DNA of 64,000 nt, taken from positions 443,476-507,475 of the forward strand of contig JAFWOT010000012.1 of NCBI GenBank assembly GCA_017509785.1. Reading direction: 5' to 3'. The notes beneath the pieces were generated by a model that saw nothing but the letters and a program-made list of their open reading frames with translations, had not been told where the DNA came from and searched no databases. Shown piece by piece: positions 1-7,602 of the stretch. Numbering within the stretch: the first letter of the stretch is position 1; each line of letters starts with the position of its first letter. The translations under genes and the position numbers were made by a program. The stretch is from Clostridia bacterium. Lineage in GTDB: Bacteria > Bacillota > Clostridia > Christensenellales > CAG-138.

Positions 1-669
1 ATCGCGGACGCCCTCAATACCGAGCTTTCGGAGACCTGGGGCGAGCTTCGCGGCATCTCCGTCGTATCCTTCGGCGTGAGCTCCGTCACCGCCTCCAAGG
101 AGGATGAGGACAGGATCAAGGAGCTTCAGACCCACGCGGCTCTGAAGGATCCCTCCCTTGCGATAGCGCATCTTGCGGGCGCTCAGGCGGCCGCCATGCA
201 GACCGCAGCCGCAAACGAGGGCGGCGCGTTCCTCGGCTTTGCTGGGCTCAACGCGGCCTCCGGCGCGGGCGGCGTCAATATGCAGACCCTCTACCAGATG
301 CAGCAGGCGCAGGCCGCTCAGGCCAACACGTGGACCTGCGCGTGCGGCGCACAGAACACCGGCAAGTTCTGCGCTTCCTGCGGTCAGCCGATGCCCGGCT
401 CCTGGACCTGCTCCTGCGGCGCGACGAATTCCGGCAAGTTCTGCTCCTCCTGCGGTAAGCCTCAGCCCTCTGCCGAGCCTGCGGGCTGGAAGTGCGAGTG
501 CGGCCAGGTCAACGGAGGGAAGTTCTGCTCCTCCTGCGGCAAGCCCAAGCCCGCCGACGCTCCCCTCTACCGCTGCGACAAGTGCGGCTGGGAGCCCGCC
601 GATCCCGCGAATCCCCCGAAGTTCTGCCCCGAGTGCGGCGATCCCTTCGACGAGAAGGATAAGATCTGA
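1..669 (+). CDS. SPFH-domain / virion core-like protein with C-terminal zinc ribbons (5' truncated)
   Basis: The frame is open from base 1, so this is the last 222 residues of a longer protein whose start lies outside the window. The first part matches the tail of an SPFH (band 7) domain, followed by an Ala/Gln-rich stretch. The C-terminal half carries three near-identical zinc-ribbon modules of the form W-x-C-x-C-G...GKFC-x-x-CG and a fourth, rubredoxin-like CDKCGW...FCPEC module, so about eight CxC/CxxC zinc-binding knuckles. This resembles the YdjI/'virion core protein' family of Firmicutes, thought to be membrane-associated scaffolds in stress response. Function is inferred from the family; the SPFH assignment rests on little sequence. 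Confidence 0.7.
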   Translation: MADALNTELSETWGELRGISVVSFGVSSVTASKEDEDRIKELQTHAALKDPSLAIAHLAGAQAAAMQTAAANEGGAFLGFAGLNAASGAGGVNMQTLYQMQQAQAAQANTWTCACGAQNTGKFCASCGQPMPGSWTCSCGATNSGKFCSSCGKPQPSAEPAGWKCECGQVNGGKFCSSCGKPKPADAPLYRCDKCGWEPADPANPPKFCPECGDPFDEKDKI

Positions 670-694
670 GCTCCGGCCCGTTAACCGATAAGCA

Positions 695-726
695 GAAGCC
701 CCGCCTTCCCCGGCGGGGCTTCTTAA
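695..726 (+). terminator. Rho-independent terminator after the SPFH gene
   Basis: An 11-bp perfect stem (695-705 with 712-722, GAAGCCCCGCC) closes a 6-nt loop and is followed by a short T-containing tail. It lies 25 bases after the stop codon. Confidence 0.7.
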
Positions 727-800
727 CGTTACCGCCGATCGATCCATTCGGCGGCGAAGCAGCTTGCGTAAAGCCGGATCCATCGGCATTGTACTTAATA

Positions 801-828
801 CAAAAACCACCGGGCTCAGCCGGCGGTT
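801..828 (-). terminator. Terminator of the acyl carrier protein gene
   Basis: On the minus strand an 8-bp stem with one G-U pair (827-820 with 813-806) is followed by five T. It begins 16 bases past the acyl carrier protein stop codon. Confidence 0.7.
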
Positions 829-842
829 CATTTGATCTGCGC

Positions 843-1058
843 TCACGCCGCCATCACGAGGCGGGCCAATTCACCGAGGGTGTCGAAATCGGTATCCGTG
901 AGATAGATATCGTACTCCTTTTCCACGTCTATGACGAGCTCCTCCACGTCGAAAGAATCGAGCTTGAGCTCCTCCTTGGTGCTTTCGGGACGGATTTCCT
1001 CCTCCGGCACGCCGACGAGCTCATGCACAGCCTTGCGCAGGAATTCGAATACAGCCAT
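843..1058 (-). CDS. Acyl carrier protein
   Basis: This 71-residue acidic protein has the size and helix pattern of an acyl carrier protein. The phosphopantetheine site is the Asp-Ser pair in KLDSFDVEELV (Ser35); the usual DSLD is DSFD here. A GGAGG sits just upstream of the ATG. It is a single-gene unit with a near-consensus promoter, a leader hairpin and its own terminator, and no fatty-acid synthesis gene is next to it. It could serve lipid synthesis or a dedicated acyl-transfer pathway; the sequence does not decide which. Confidence 0.85.
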   Translation of the reverse strand: MAVFEFLRKAVHELVGVPEEEIRPESTKEELKLDSFDVEELVIDVEKEYDIYLTDTDFDTLGELARLVMAA

Positions 1059-1103
1059 TTTTTTCCTCCAAATGATGCCAAATAATGCTATGATAAATCA
1101 ATA

Positions 1104-1129
1104 TGCGGCACAGCCGAAACTATGCCGCA
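1104..1129 (-). promoter_or_regulatory. 5' leader hairpin of the acyl carrier protein mRNA
   Basis: TGCGGCA and TGCCGCA (1104-1110 and 1123-1129) form a 7-bp inverted repeat directly after the -10 box, so it sits at the extreme 5' end of the transcript. It could be an operator or an mRNA-stabilising hairpin. Confidence 0.4.
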
Positions 1130-1132
1130 CAC

Positions 1133-1161
1133 ATTATATTGTAGTGACCTGTATTTGTCAA
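1133..1161 (-). promoter_or_regulatory. Sigma-A promoter of the acyl carrier protein gene
   Basis: On the minus strand TTGACA (1161-1156), a 17-nt spacer and TATAAT (1138-1133) match the consensus exactly. Confidence 0.85.
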
Positions 1162-1174
1162 GCGCAATATCGAT

Positions 1175-1582
1175 TCAGGCAAGATATTTTTTCAGGTATT
1201 CGGGGACGGGCTCGTCCGAATTGATGCCGATCACCATGTCGGCGCCGATCCTTTGGCTGAACTCCTCGAAGAAATCGAACAGCCCCTCCAGCGAGGAGAC
1301 AGGATGCCTGACTATCTTCATGAAGCTGCAGATGATTATCTTTTCGAGATCATGATCCTGAGCGGATATGCCCGAGAGGAAACCGCTGAACATCTTCGGC
1401 CCCTCTATGTGGTAATCGCTCGCGTTGATGAGGCGTATCCCGCTCGCGAGATCGTAAATATGCTTATCGTCCTTGTCAATGAAAACAACGCTCCCCTTGG
1501 CCTGCGCATGGTAATTTGCCGCAAGTTCGAGAAGCTTGGCGTCCATGCCCTCTCCCCTGCCGCCGTACAGCAATTTTATCAT
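1175..1582 (-). CDS. P-loop-like protein with degenerate Walker A
   Basis: A 135-residue protein resembling a small Firmicutes family that begins with a canonical P-loop (GxxGSGKTK) and is often labelled ATP-binding or PilT-like. Here the loop reads GGRGEGMDAK: glycines are kept but the Lys-Thr pair is Met-Asp, so nucleotide binding by the usual mechanism is doubtful. The central IRLINASDYHIEG and GFLSGI segments match the family pattern as I recall it. The ATG at 1582 was chosen because GAGGTGG lies just upstream; an in-frame ATG at 1624 has no such site. The role of the family is unknown to me. Confidence 0.6.
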   Translation of the reverse strand: MIKLLYGGRGEGMDAKLLELAANYHAQAKGSVVFIDKDDKHIYDLASGIRLINASDYHIEGPKMFSGFLSGISAQDHDLEKIIICSFMKIVRHPVSSLEGLFDFFEEFSQRIGADMVIGINSDEPVPEYLKKYLA

Positions 1583-1683
1583 TTCGCCACCTCGCTTTCT
1601 TTTTGCTCGGATATATTCTAACATATTTCCTTCGGGGATTCAACCGCAAAAAGCGCCAAACTTTTAACGGTTTATGAAATCGA

Positions 1684-1712
1684 TTGACAAATCAACGGCG
1701 CTGTTGTATGAT
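1684..1712 (+). promoter_or_regulatory. Sigma-A promoter, probably giving a leaderless transcript
   Basis: TTGACA (1684-1689), a 17-nt spacer and TATGAT (1707-1712). The expected transcription start is six to seven bases later, at the ATG at 1719, which has no Shine-Dalgarno sequence. Confidence 0.75.
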
Positions 1713-1718
1713 TTTCAC

Positions 1719-2507
1719 ATGAAAGAAAGGCTCGTTAAGAAATCGTTTCCGTTCGGGCGCTTGGCGATGATAACCGCAGGGGGGCTGCTCGTTATCGACA
1801 CCTTATTCGTCATGACCCGAAGCAATCTCAATCTCGGCGTGGTGATGCCCGCGATCATCGGGTTCCCGCTTCTCGCGATCGGCATACTGCTCCCGCTCTT
1901 CAAAAAGGCATGCAAAAAATCGAAGCTGTTCCGTGCTCTCGCGTTCCTGCTCTCGCTGGTATACGCCGTGTTCGCTTTGGCTTTCGCGTTTACGAGCACG
2001 CTCATACTCGTCAATTCTGCGGAGCCTTCGGGGGAAGCCGACGCGCTCATAGTCCTCGGCGGCGGGATACGCGGCGATCAGCCGACGATCACCCTCCGCC
2101 GCAGGCTTGAAAGGGCGGCGGAGTATCTCGAAGAGCACCCATCCTGCGTCTGCATAGTGAGCGGAGGCATGGGCGGCGACGAGACCGTTTCCGAGGCTTC
2201 CGTAATGCGGAGCTGGCTCGTTTCCCACGGGATCGGCGAAGCCCGCATACTCACCGAGGAGGAGTCGAAGAGCACCGAAGAGAATTTCATATTCTCGAAG
2301 AGGATCGCGGATCGAGTCCTCGGCGAAGACGCGAAGCTCGTATTCGTGACGACACGGTTCCACGTCTTCCGCGCGGAAAGGACGGCGGCAAGGCTCGGCA
2401 TAGAGGCCGAAGGCATCCCCGCGCCCGGGGTCTGGTACATTACGTTCAACGATTATCTCCGCGAATGCGCCGCAATAACGGCCTATTGGCTTACCGGGAA
2501 GATCTGA
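1719..2507 (+). CDS. YdcF/SanA-like DUF218 membrane protein
   Basis: A 262-residue protein with three hydrophobic N-terminal segments and then a DUF218 (YdcF/SanA/ElyC-type) domain. The domain starts at ADALIVLGGG and contains the conserved SGG and the TEENFIFSKR segment typical of the family. Such proteins act in envelope maintenance, though their reaction is not firmly known. An in-frame ATG at 1674 exists, but it lies upstream of a strong promoter, so the ATG at 1719 is preferred. It is transcribed alone. Confidence 0.75.
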   Translation: MKERLVKKSFPFGRLAMITAGGLLVIDTLFVMTRSNLNLGVVMPAIIGFPLLAIGILLPLFKKACKKSKLFRALAFLLSLVYAVFALAFAFTSTLILVNSAEPSGEADALIVLGGGIRGDQPTITLRRRLERAAEYLEEHPSCVCIVSGGMGGDETVSEASVMRSWLVSHGIGEARILTEEESKSTEENFIFSKRIADRVLGEDAKLVFVTTRFHVFRAERTAARLGIEAEGIPAPGVWYITFNDYLRECAAITAYWLTGKI

Positions 2508-2523
2508 TCTTTTCACGTTAATG

Positions 2524-2552
2524 TTGCACAGGCCGAAAAACCGTGGTATAAT
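2524..2552 (+). promoter_or_regulatory. Sigma-A promoter with extended -10
   Basis: TTGCAC (2524-2529), a 17-nt spacer ending in TGG, and TATAAT (2547-2552). It drives the dockerin protein at 2580; AAGGAG at 2568-2573 is its ribosome-binding site. Confidence 0.8.
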
Positions 2553-2579
2553 GGGGAAAATTCAATCAAGGAGACACCC

Positions 2580-3626
2580 ATGAAACGTACCCTTTCAATG
2601 CTTCTCGCGGCCATGCTCGCGTTCTGCTGTCTCTGTTTTACCGGCCCGCGCTCAAGGGCGGCTTCCGTCTTCCCGAAGAAGGACGCGGATGAGATCCAAC
2701 TCTTCCCCGCCGAAATGCGGCTGCCAATGTTCAGCTCGAGCTCGGGTGAGAGGCTTCGCGTGTTCGTCGGCGGGGTCGCCGCGCCCGCTGCGTATTTCTC
2801 CTGGGAGTCGGATGACGAGAGCGTCGTCACGGTCGGCGCGGACGGCAGCCTTACCGCGATCGCCCCGGGGACCGCGGTCGTTACGGTCACCGACGACGAC
2901 GGCGGTACCGCTTCATCCGTTGTGAACGTCGTGGAGGATGCTGAATTCGCGACGCTTGCCGATCTCGATTTCACCGATCTGACTCTGCCTTATTATTCCG
3001 AGGAGGTCGGCATAGGTCCCCTCTGCGGCGGGCAGCCCGTCATATTGAAGAGGCTCATCATCCCGCCCTCCTGCGGGGACGAGCCGGAGCCCGATCCGAA
3101 CGCCTATATCGCTTCCCAGGGTTGGACTTACACCTATGCGACGGTGTTCCGCATACACGTCACGTACGGTCAGCATCTGCATTTTGCTGCGGGCCCCTCC
3201 CCCGCCGGCGGCGCGGCGAACGCTTACGTCTGCCTCTACGACCGGTATTTCAACCTCTGGTCATACAGTTCCGGGACGTATACGAACCCCTTCGGAGAGG
3301 TCGCCCTCGACTCATATGAGGACGGGGATTTCTTCCTCGTCATAATGCCGATATCGCATACCGCGGAGGGCAGCAGCGGCAGTATCCGCCTTTACGCCTT
3401 CGATGAAGAGTCTCCCTTTGCAATGGGCGACGTCGACACCGATCATTACGTGACCTCCTCCGACGCGCTGATGCTCCTTCGCGGGGCGCTGGATCTCATT
3501 CAGCTCAGTCCGGCTTCGGCTTCCGTTGCCGATATGAACGGGGACGGGCATACCGGCAGCGACGACGCTCTCCTCATACTGCGGAGGGTGCTCGGGCTGA
3601 ACGCGCCCGGGCCGAAGAAGCCGTGA
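2580..3626 (+). CDS. Secreted BIG2-domain protein with C-terminal dockerin-like repeats
   Basis: A 348-residue protein with a cleavable signal peptide (Lys-Arg, hydrophobic core, cleavage near Ser-Arg-Ala). Residues of roughly 45-125 form a bacterial Ig-like (BIG2) domain with the DESVVTVGADGSLTAIAPGT pattern. The middle region is not recognised. The last ~65 residues are a dockerin-like pair of Ca-binding loops: GDVDTDHYVTSSDALMLLR and DMNGDGHTGSDDALLILRR, each followed by a helix. This is the only dockerin gene of the window on the plus strand, and it converges on the peptidase gene at 3937-6573. It may dock onto a cohesin-bearing surface protein. Confidence 0.8.
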   Translation: MKRTLSMLLAAMLAFCCLCFTGPRSRAASVFPKKDADEIQLFPAEMRLPMFSSSSGERLRVFVGGVAAPAAYFSWESDDESVVTVGADGSLTAIAPGTAVVTVTDDDGGTASSVVNVVEDAEFATLADLDFTDLTLPYYSEEVGIGPLCGGQPVILKRLIIPPSCGDEPEPDPNAYIASQGWTYTYATVFRIHVTYGQHLHFAAGPSPAGGAANAYVCLYDRYFNLWSYSSGTYTNPFGEVALDSYEDGDFFLVIMPISHTAEGSSGSIRLYAFDEESPFAMGDVDTDHYVTSSDALMLLRGALDLIQLSPASASVADMNGDGHTGSDDALLILRRVLGLNAPGPKKP

Positions 3627-3654
3627 TCCCGAATTGAATCAAACACCTACCGAC

Positions 3655-3683
3655 AAGGGCGCCTCCGCGGAGGCGCCCTTTCC
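3655..3683 (+). terminator. Perfect 26-bp palindrome, terminator
   Basis: AAGGGCGCCTCCG and its exact reverse complement abut at 3655-3680 and are followed by T. The rest of the gene-free stretch 3627-3895 shows no coding signal or RNA gene that I can support. Confidence 0.65.
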
Positions 3684-3895
3684 GGCGTCCTTCGAAACAC
3701 GTGTTCTCATCCCAAAAGGCATTCCGCGCTGCGGAGAAGGCGATCGCGCGGCGCCGCAGCCGGGAAGACGAGCCGTGTTGGAACGGGCTTCATTAAGCAG
3801 TTACGATCTCATCGGGCAGCCCCGCCAGCGGATGGGACGACCGCTCCAAAGCATCGGTATCCCGCAGGGGGATGGCTTTACCGCCTGAAAAAGCG

Positions 3896-3923
3896 CAAAA
3901 AAAATGGCTCCCTTACGGGAGCC
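3896..3923 (-). terminator. Terminator of the clan CD peptidase gene
   Basis: On the minus strand GGCTCCC-loop-GGGAGCC (3923-3906) is followed by a run of eight T (3904-3897). This is a textbook intrinsic terminator. Confidence 0.85.
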
Positions 3924-3936
3924 AAGGGATGCGGCC

Positions 3937-6573
3937 TCAGCCGCAAATGATACCGAAGATCGCGGAAAGGTCGGAGGAATCGACCGTGCCGTTGCCGCTG
4001 GCGTCGGCATTCGCGAGACCCTGAGCGGTGAGCTCGCCCTTGCCCATGAGGTAAGCGGACAGAGCGGAGATATCGCCCATGTCGACCTTGCCGTCGCAGT
4101 TGACGTCGCCGAGGAGGGATACGCCGATCTCGTTCTCGGTGTAGGTCGCGGTGACGACGAGGTCGCTCGTCACGTTGTTGAACGCCTTATCCCAGCCGGC
4201 AAAGGTGTAACCCTCACGGATGGGATCCGCGGGAGCAGTCGCAGCGCCGCCGTAGTTGACGGTCTGAGTCTTCAATACCGTGCCGTCCCAATCCTTGAAG
4301 GTGACGGTGTAGGTGTTGATGGTGTACTGCGCCGTTACGGTGAGGTTGGAGGTGACGTTGGTGAACGCCTTATCCCAACCGGTGAAGGTGTAGCCAACGC
4401 GGGTGGGGTTGGCGGGAGCCGTCGCAGCGCCGCCGTAGTTGACGGTCTGAGTCTTGAGCGTGGTGCCGTCCCAATCCTTGAAGGTAACGGTGTAGGTGTT
4501 GATCGTGTACTGCGCCGTTACGGTGAGATCGGAGGTGACGTTGTTGAAGGCGACGTCCCAACCGGTGAAGGTGTAGCCAACGCGGGAGGGATTGGCGGGA
4601 GCCGTGGCGGAGCCGCCCTCGATGACCTGCTCGGTCTTCAGGGTAGTGCCGTCCCAATCCTTGAACGTTACGGTGTAGTAAACGGGGTCGGGCTCAGAAG
4701 AGGTGATCTTCTTGTAGAGGTTGATGGGGTTATCGCTGCTGGTGGAGGTGGTGTACCTGGTATAGTTGTTGGAGCTGGAAGCAGCGGCATAGGACATATA
4801 ATAGTAACCCTCGGAGTCTACCTGGTTGTTGAGAGCCTTATTGCTTTCATACAGCCAATAGATGATGCCGCTTGTAGCGGGTACAAGCACCTCGGAGGAG
4901 TTGAGCGCCATATATACGCCCGCCGCCTCGTTATAGAAGGAGTAACCGGAGGTCGCGTTGCCGGCAGCCTTCCAAACGACCTTGGCCTCGTTAGAGGTGC
5001 TGACGGTGCAGGTATCGTCGGAATTGATGGTAACAGCAACGGGAGTAAGATACTTGTTTGCGCCGGAAACGACGTAGTTACCGACAGCGTAGCCGGTCGT
5101 GCCGGAGATGGCGCCCTGAGCAACAACGATGTACTCGCCGCCGTCCTCGATGGTATCAACGAGCATGTAGCCCTCGAAATCCTCGACGGTGATGGTGGCG
5201 GTGGCGGTGTAAACGGTGCTGGTGGTGTTGTCCTTGACCTTTGCGGTGAGGGTAGCGGTACCCGCCTTGACGCCGGTAACGACGCCCGCGCTGGTAACGG
5301 TAGCGACAGCGGTGTTGGAGCTGGTGTAGCTCTGAACGGTGTAATCGGCGTTGGTGGGAGCTACGGTGAGCTGTGCGGTCGCGGTGCCGCCGGTAACAAC
5401 GTTAACGTTCGCAAGCGATACGGAGGTGATGGGCTCGGGCTCGGAATCGCCAAAGAGCGTCCAATCGCAGTAAACGGTCTGAGCGCCGTCGGGGTTGGAG
5501 GGGAAAGCGTCAACAGGGCTCATGAGGATGGGATACGCGTCGCCGCCGGTGACGGGATCGGGCACGCCGTAGGTGTTCTTCATGACCTGAAGAGCTTCCG
5601 CAACGGTGGCGCCGTTCTTCATCTCGGTCCAGAACTTGGCCTCATACTTATAGTCGCCGGTGAAGGAGACGGACTGGGAATAGCCGTAAACAGCAGCGCA
5701 GCCGGCAGCAAGAAGAGCGGTACCGGTGGTACCCTTGCCTTCCTTCATCATGCCCTGGCAGATAGCCATCCAAACGAGGGTGTTGGTGATGGTGCCGGAA
5801 ACATGGTTCTGGATGTAACGGCCGTCGATGCCGTAGAAGGAACCGCCGTTGTAAGCCCAACCATTGTTGTAGTCGGTCGTGGTGAGGCCGGTGGAGCTGG
5901 TAAGGTCAAGATAAGAGGTCTGCTTGGAGCTTATGCAGTTGCCGTGGGAGTCGTAAATAACGACAGCCTTATTGGTGTAGTTGGCTGCAATGTTGGGACC
6001 GGTCGCATTGCTGTTGATGACCTGGGTCACGGTACCGCCGGTAGCGGCAGCGATGGAAGCGGCCTCGTTCTTATACTGATCGGTGAAGCTGGAGTCGGAG
6101 CTGTAATACGGGCCGACGAGCAGAACGTCCACAGCGCCGTTGGTGGGGCAGTTGCCCTTGGTGGCGATGACCTTGGCGGCGGCGGTGACAGACTCGGTCT
6201 CGAGAGCCTGATTCGTCTGCTTCGCAGGAGCCTTGGTGAAGTTCCTTACGCGGTAGTTATAGCCGCCGACCATGCCGTTGGTCGTGAAGGAGAACTCGTT
6301 GTCGTTAAGATCGGTGATGCTGCCCTTGTCGATGAGGGGGCAATTGAGCGCCGCCTTATAAACGGCGTACACGACTTCGGCGCGGTTTGCGCCCTGTTCC
6401 ATCATTTCGGCTTCAACAGCGTCAAGGACGGACCATACGTCGTCCCAGCGCTTCATGCCGGCTGCCTCGTTTGCCTGATAAGCGGCTTCGGCCGCGAAGG
6501 ACGCTACGGGCAGGACTGCCAGTATCATCAGCGCGGCGAGAAGAGCGGCAAAGAGCTTCTTGGTCTTAGTCAT
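3937..6573 (-). CDS. Secreted caspase-like (clan CD) peptidase with BIG2, InlB repeats and dockerin
   Basis: An 878-residue secreted protein. Residues 1-28 are a signal peptide. Residues of about 130-340 show the clan CD layout: a strand ending in Asp-Ser-His-Gly (His210) and one ending in Ala-Ile-Cys-Gln-Gly (Cys272), as in C25/C11/caspase-like peptidases. A BIG2 domain follows (about 385-465), then an unrecognised beta-rich region (about 470-630). Three InlB B-repeats begin YTVTFKDWDGT, and a dockerin pair (GDVNCDGKVDMGDISALSAYL; DASGNGTVDSSDLSAIF) ends the protein. The ATG has GGAGG upstream. The catalytic dyad is inferred from motif and spacing only; an inactive homologue acting as an adhesin is possible. 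Confidence 0.75.
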   Translation of the reverse strand: MTKTKKLFAALLAALMILAVLPVASFAAEAAYQANEAAGMKRWDDVWSVLDAVEAEMMEQGANRAEVVYAVYKAALNCPLIDKGSITDLNDNEFSFTTNGMVGGYNYRVRNFTKAPAKQTNQALETESVTAAAKVIATKGNCPTNGAVDVLLVGPYYSSDSSFTDQYKNEAASIAAATGGTVTQVINSNATGPNIAANYTNKAVVIYDSHGNCISSKQTSYLDLTSSTGLTTTDYNNGWAYNGGSFYGIDGRYIQNHVSGTITNTLVWMAICQGMMKEGKGTTGTALLAAGCAAVYGYSQSVSFTGDYKYEAKFWTEMKNGATVAEALQVMKNTYGVPDPVTGGDAYPILMSPVDAFPSNPDGAQTVYCDWTLFGDSEPEPITSVSLANVNVVTGGTATAQLTVAPTNADYTVQSYTSSNTAVATVTSAGVVTGVKAGTATLTAKVKDNTTSTVYTATATITVEDFEGYMLVDTIEDGGEYIVVAQGAISGTTGYAVGNYVVSGANKYLTPVAVTINSDDTCTVSTSNEAKVVWKAAGNATSGYSFYNEAAGVYMALNSSEVLVPATSGIIYWLYESNKALNNQVDSEGYYYMSYAAASSSNNYTRYTTSTSSDNPINLYKKITSSEPDPVYYTVTFKDWDGTTLKTEQVIEGGSATAPANPSRVGYTFTGWDVAFNNVTSDLTVTAQYTINTYTVTFKDWDGTTLKTQTVNYGGAATAPANPTRVGYTFTGWDKAFTNVTSNLTVTAQYTINTYTVTFKDWDGTVLKTQTVNYGGAATAPADPIREGYTFAGWDKAFNNVTSDLVVTATYTENEIGVSLLGDVNCDGKVDMGDISALSAYLMGKGELTAQGLANADASGNGTVDSSDLSAIFGIICG

Positions 6574-6603
6574 TTCTTTTCCTCCGGGTTTTTTTATTTA
6601 TGA

Positions 6604-6621
6604 AATCGGTGTGCACCGATT
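6604..6621 (-). promoter_or_regulatory. Inverted repeat in the leader of the clan CD peptidase gene
   Basis: AATCGGTG-TG-CACCGATT is a perfect 8-bp inverted repeat a few bases after the predicted transcription start. It could be a repressor operator or a 5' mRNA hairpin. Confidence 0.4.
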
Positions 6622-6635
6622 CCACATTTTGAGAT

Positions 6636-6664
6636 ATTATATCAGCATTAGTCCCGTTATTCAA
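6636..6664 (-). promoter_or_regulatory. Sigma-A promoter of the clan CD peptidase gene
   Basis: On the minus strand TTGAAT (6664-6659), a 17-nt spacer and TATAAT (6641-6636). The rest of the 6574-6920 gap is AT-rich; TATAAT near 6809 and a hairpin at about 6876-6904 may belong to the downstream acetyltransferase gene, but no clear -35 was found. Confidence 0.75.
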
Positions 6665-6920
6665 TAGATATTTGATATATTTTTGCCCAAAAATGTGTTA
6701 ATTTTATTAACGAGTCCGGCCCGGCTTCCGAAGCCTGAAAAATACAGGCGGGAAAAGGGTTTTTAGATCATCTTCGCAACACCCTCTTCCGTTTCTCGTG
6801 ATCACGTGATATAATATCGAAAACAAGCATGATCGGCTTGATAGTATATCCGTGTCGAATACTTTTTTTCAAGCTGCGCGTCTCCTTATTTTATCGGGAG
6901 GCGCGTGAAAGGAGGACGCA

Positions 6921-7517
6921 ATGGCGGAACGGGGATCCGTTCTGACGGGGCCGCGCACCTATGCGCGGGAGATCGAACGCGGGGACGCGGAGTTCCTGCT
7001 CGGGCTTTTCTGCGGGGACGACGAACACGCCTTCATGGAGCATCCCCCACGCGACGCGGACGAGGCGCGCGCTTTCATCGAATGGGAGCTGCGGTATTCC
7101 CTTAAGGAGGAGCGGAAGCGATACTTTCTCATACTCTGCGAGGCGGAGACCGACGAACCGCTCGGCATTACAGTGCTGACGCTCTCGCCTTCTCTGCCGA
7201 CGGGCGTCATCGGCTACGCCCTGCTCCCCCGCTTTCGCGGGAGGGGCTTTGCCCGCGAGGGTGTTTCGGCGCTCCTCCGGTTCGCGTTCATGGGGCTGGA
7301 TCTTCACCGTGTCAGCGCCGAGTGCGACGAGGAGAACGCCGCCTCTCTGCGGGTGCTCGAGTCCGTCGGAATGCGGCGCGAGGGACTGCTCGTGAAGGCG
7401 CGCCGTCTGAGATACCGCGGGCATGAGCGCTGGCGCAGCGTTTACGTTTACGGGATGCTGCGGAAGGAGTACCTCATGCGCCTCCCCGACGGAGATTATT
7501 CGCCCTCCGTCACTTGA
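6921..7517 (+). CDS. GNAT family N-acetyltransferase (RimJ/RimL-like)
   Basis: A 198-residue GNAT protein of the RimJ/RimL type. It begins with the LTGPRTYAREIERGDAEFL pattern and carries the acetyl-CoA loop around PRFRGRGFAREGVSALLRFAF. The C-terminal motif ECDEENAASLRVLESVGMRREG is the family signature (N-x-x-S-x-x-V-x-E-x-x-G). It probably acetylates an alpha-amino group of a protein or a small amine; the substrate cannot be told. GGAGG precedes the ATG. The 3' end contains the -35 box of the next gene. Confidence 0.88.
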   Translation: MAERGSVLTGPRTYAREIERGDAEFLLGLFCGDDEHAFMEHPPRDADEARAFIEWELRYSLKEERKRYFLILCEAETDEPLGITVLTLSPSLPTGVIGYALLPRFRGRGFAREGVSALLRFAFMGLDLHRVSAECDEENAASLRVLESVGMRREGLLVKARRLRYRGHERWRSVYVYGMLRKEYLMRLPDGDYSPSVT

Positions 7518-7542
7518 TTGCGCGGCGGCGATGTTGTATAAT
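7514..7542 (+). promoter_or_regulatory. Sigma-A promoter of the cohesin-like lipoprotein gene
   Basis: TTGATT (7514-7519), a 17-nt spacer and TATAAT (7537-7542). The -35 box overlaps the stop codon of the acetyltransferase gene. Confidence 0.8.
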
Positions 7543-7602
7543 GTGGATCGTAAGGCGGAGGTCCTGCCCCCGCTTCATTATAATATCCCGGAGGATAATC
7601 AA

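Noticed and set aside
3634..3888. 84-codon open frame between two converging genes
   Set aside because: It spans the palindromic terminator, has no ribosome-binding site and no recognisable pattern.
3904..6603. 899-codon open frame on the plus strand
   Set aside because: It is exactly antisense to the clan CD peptidase gene, has no ribosome-binding site and reads as Gly/Val-rich repeats produced by the complementary codons.
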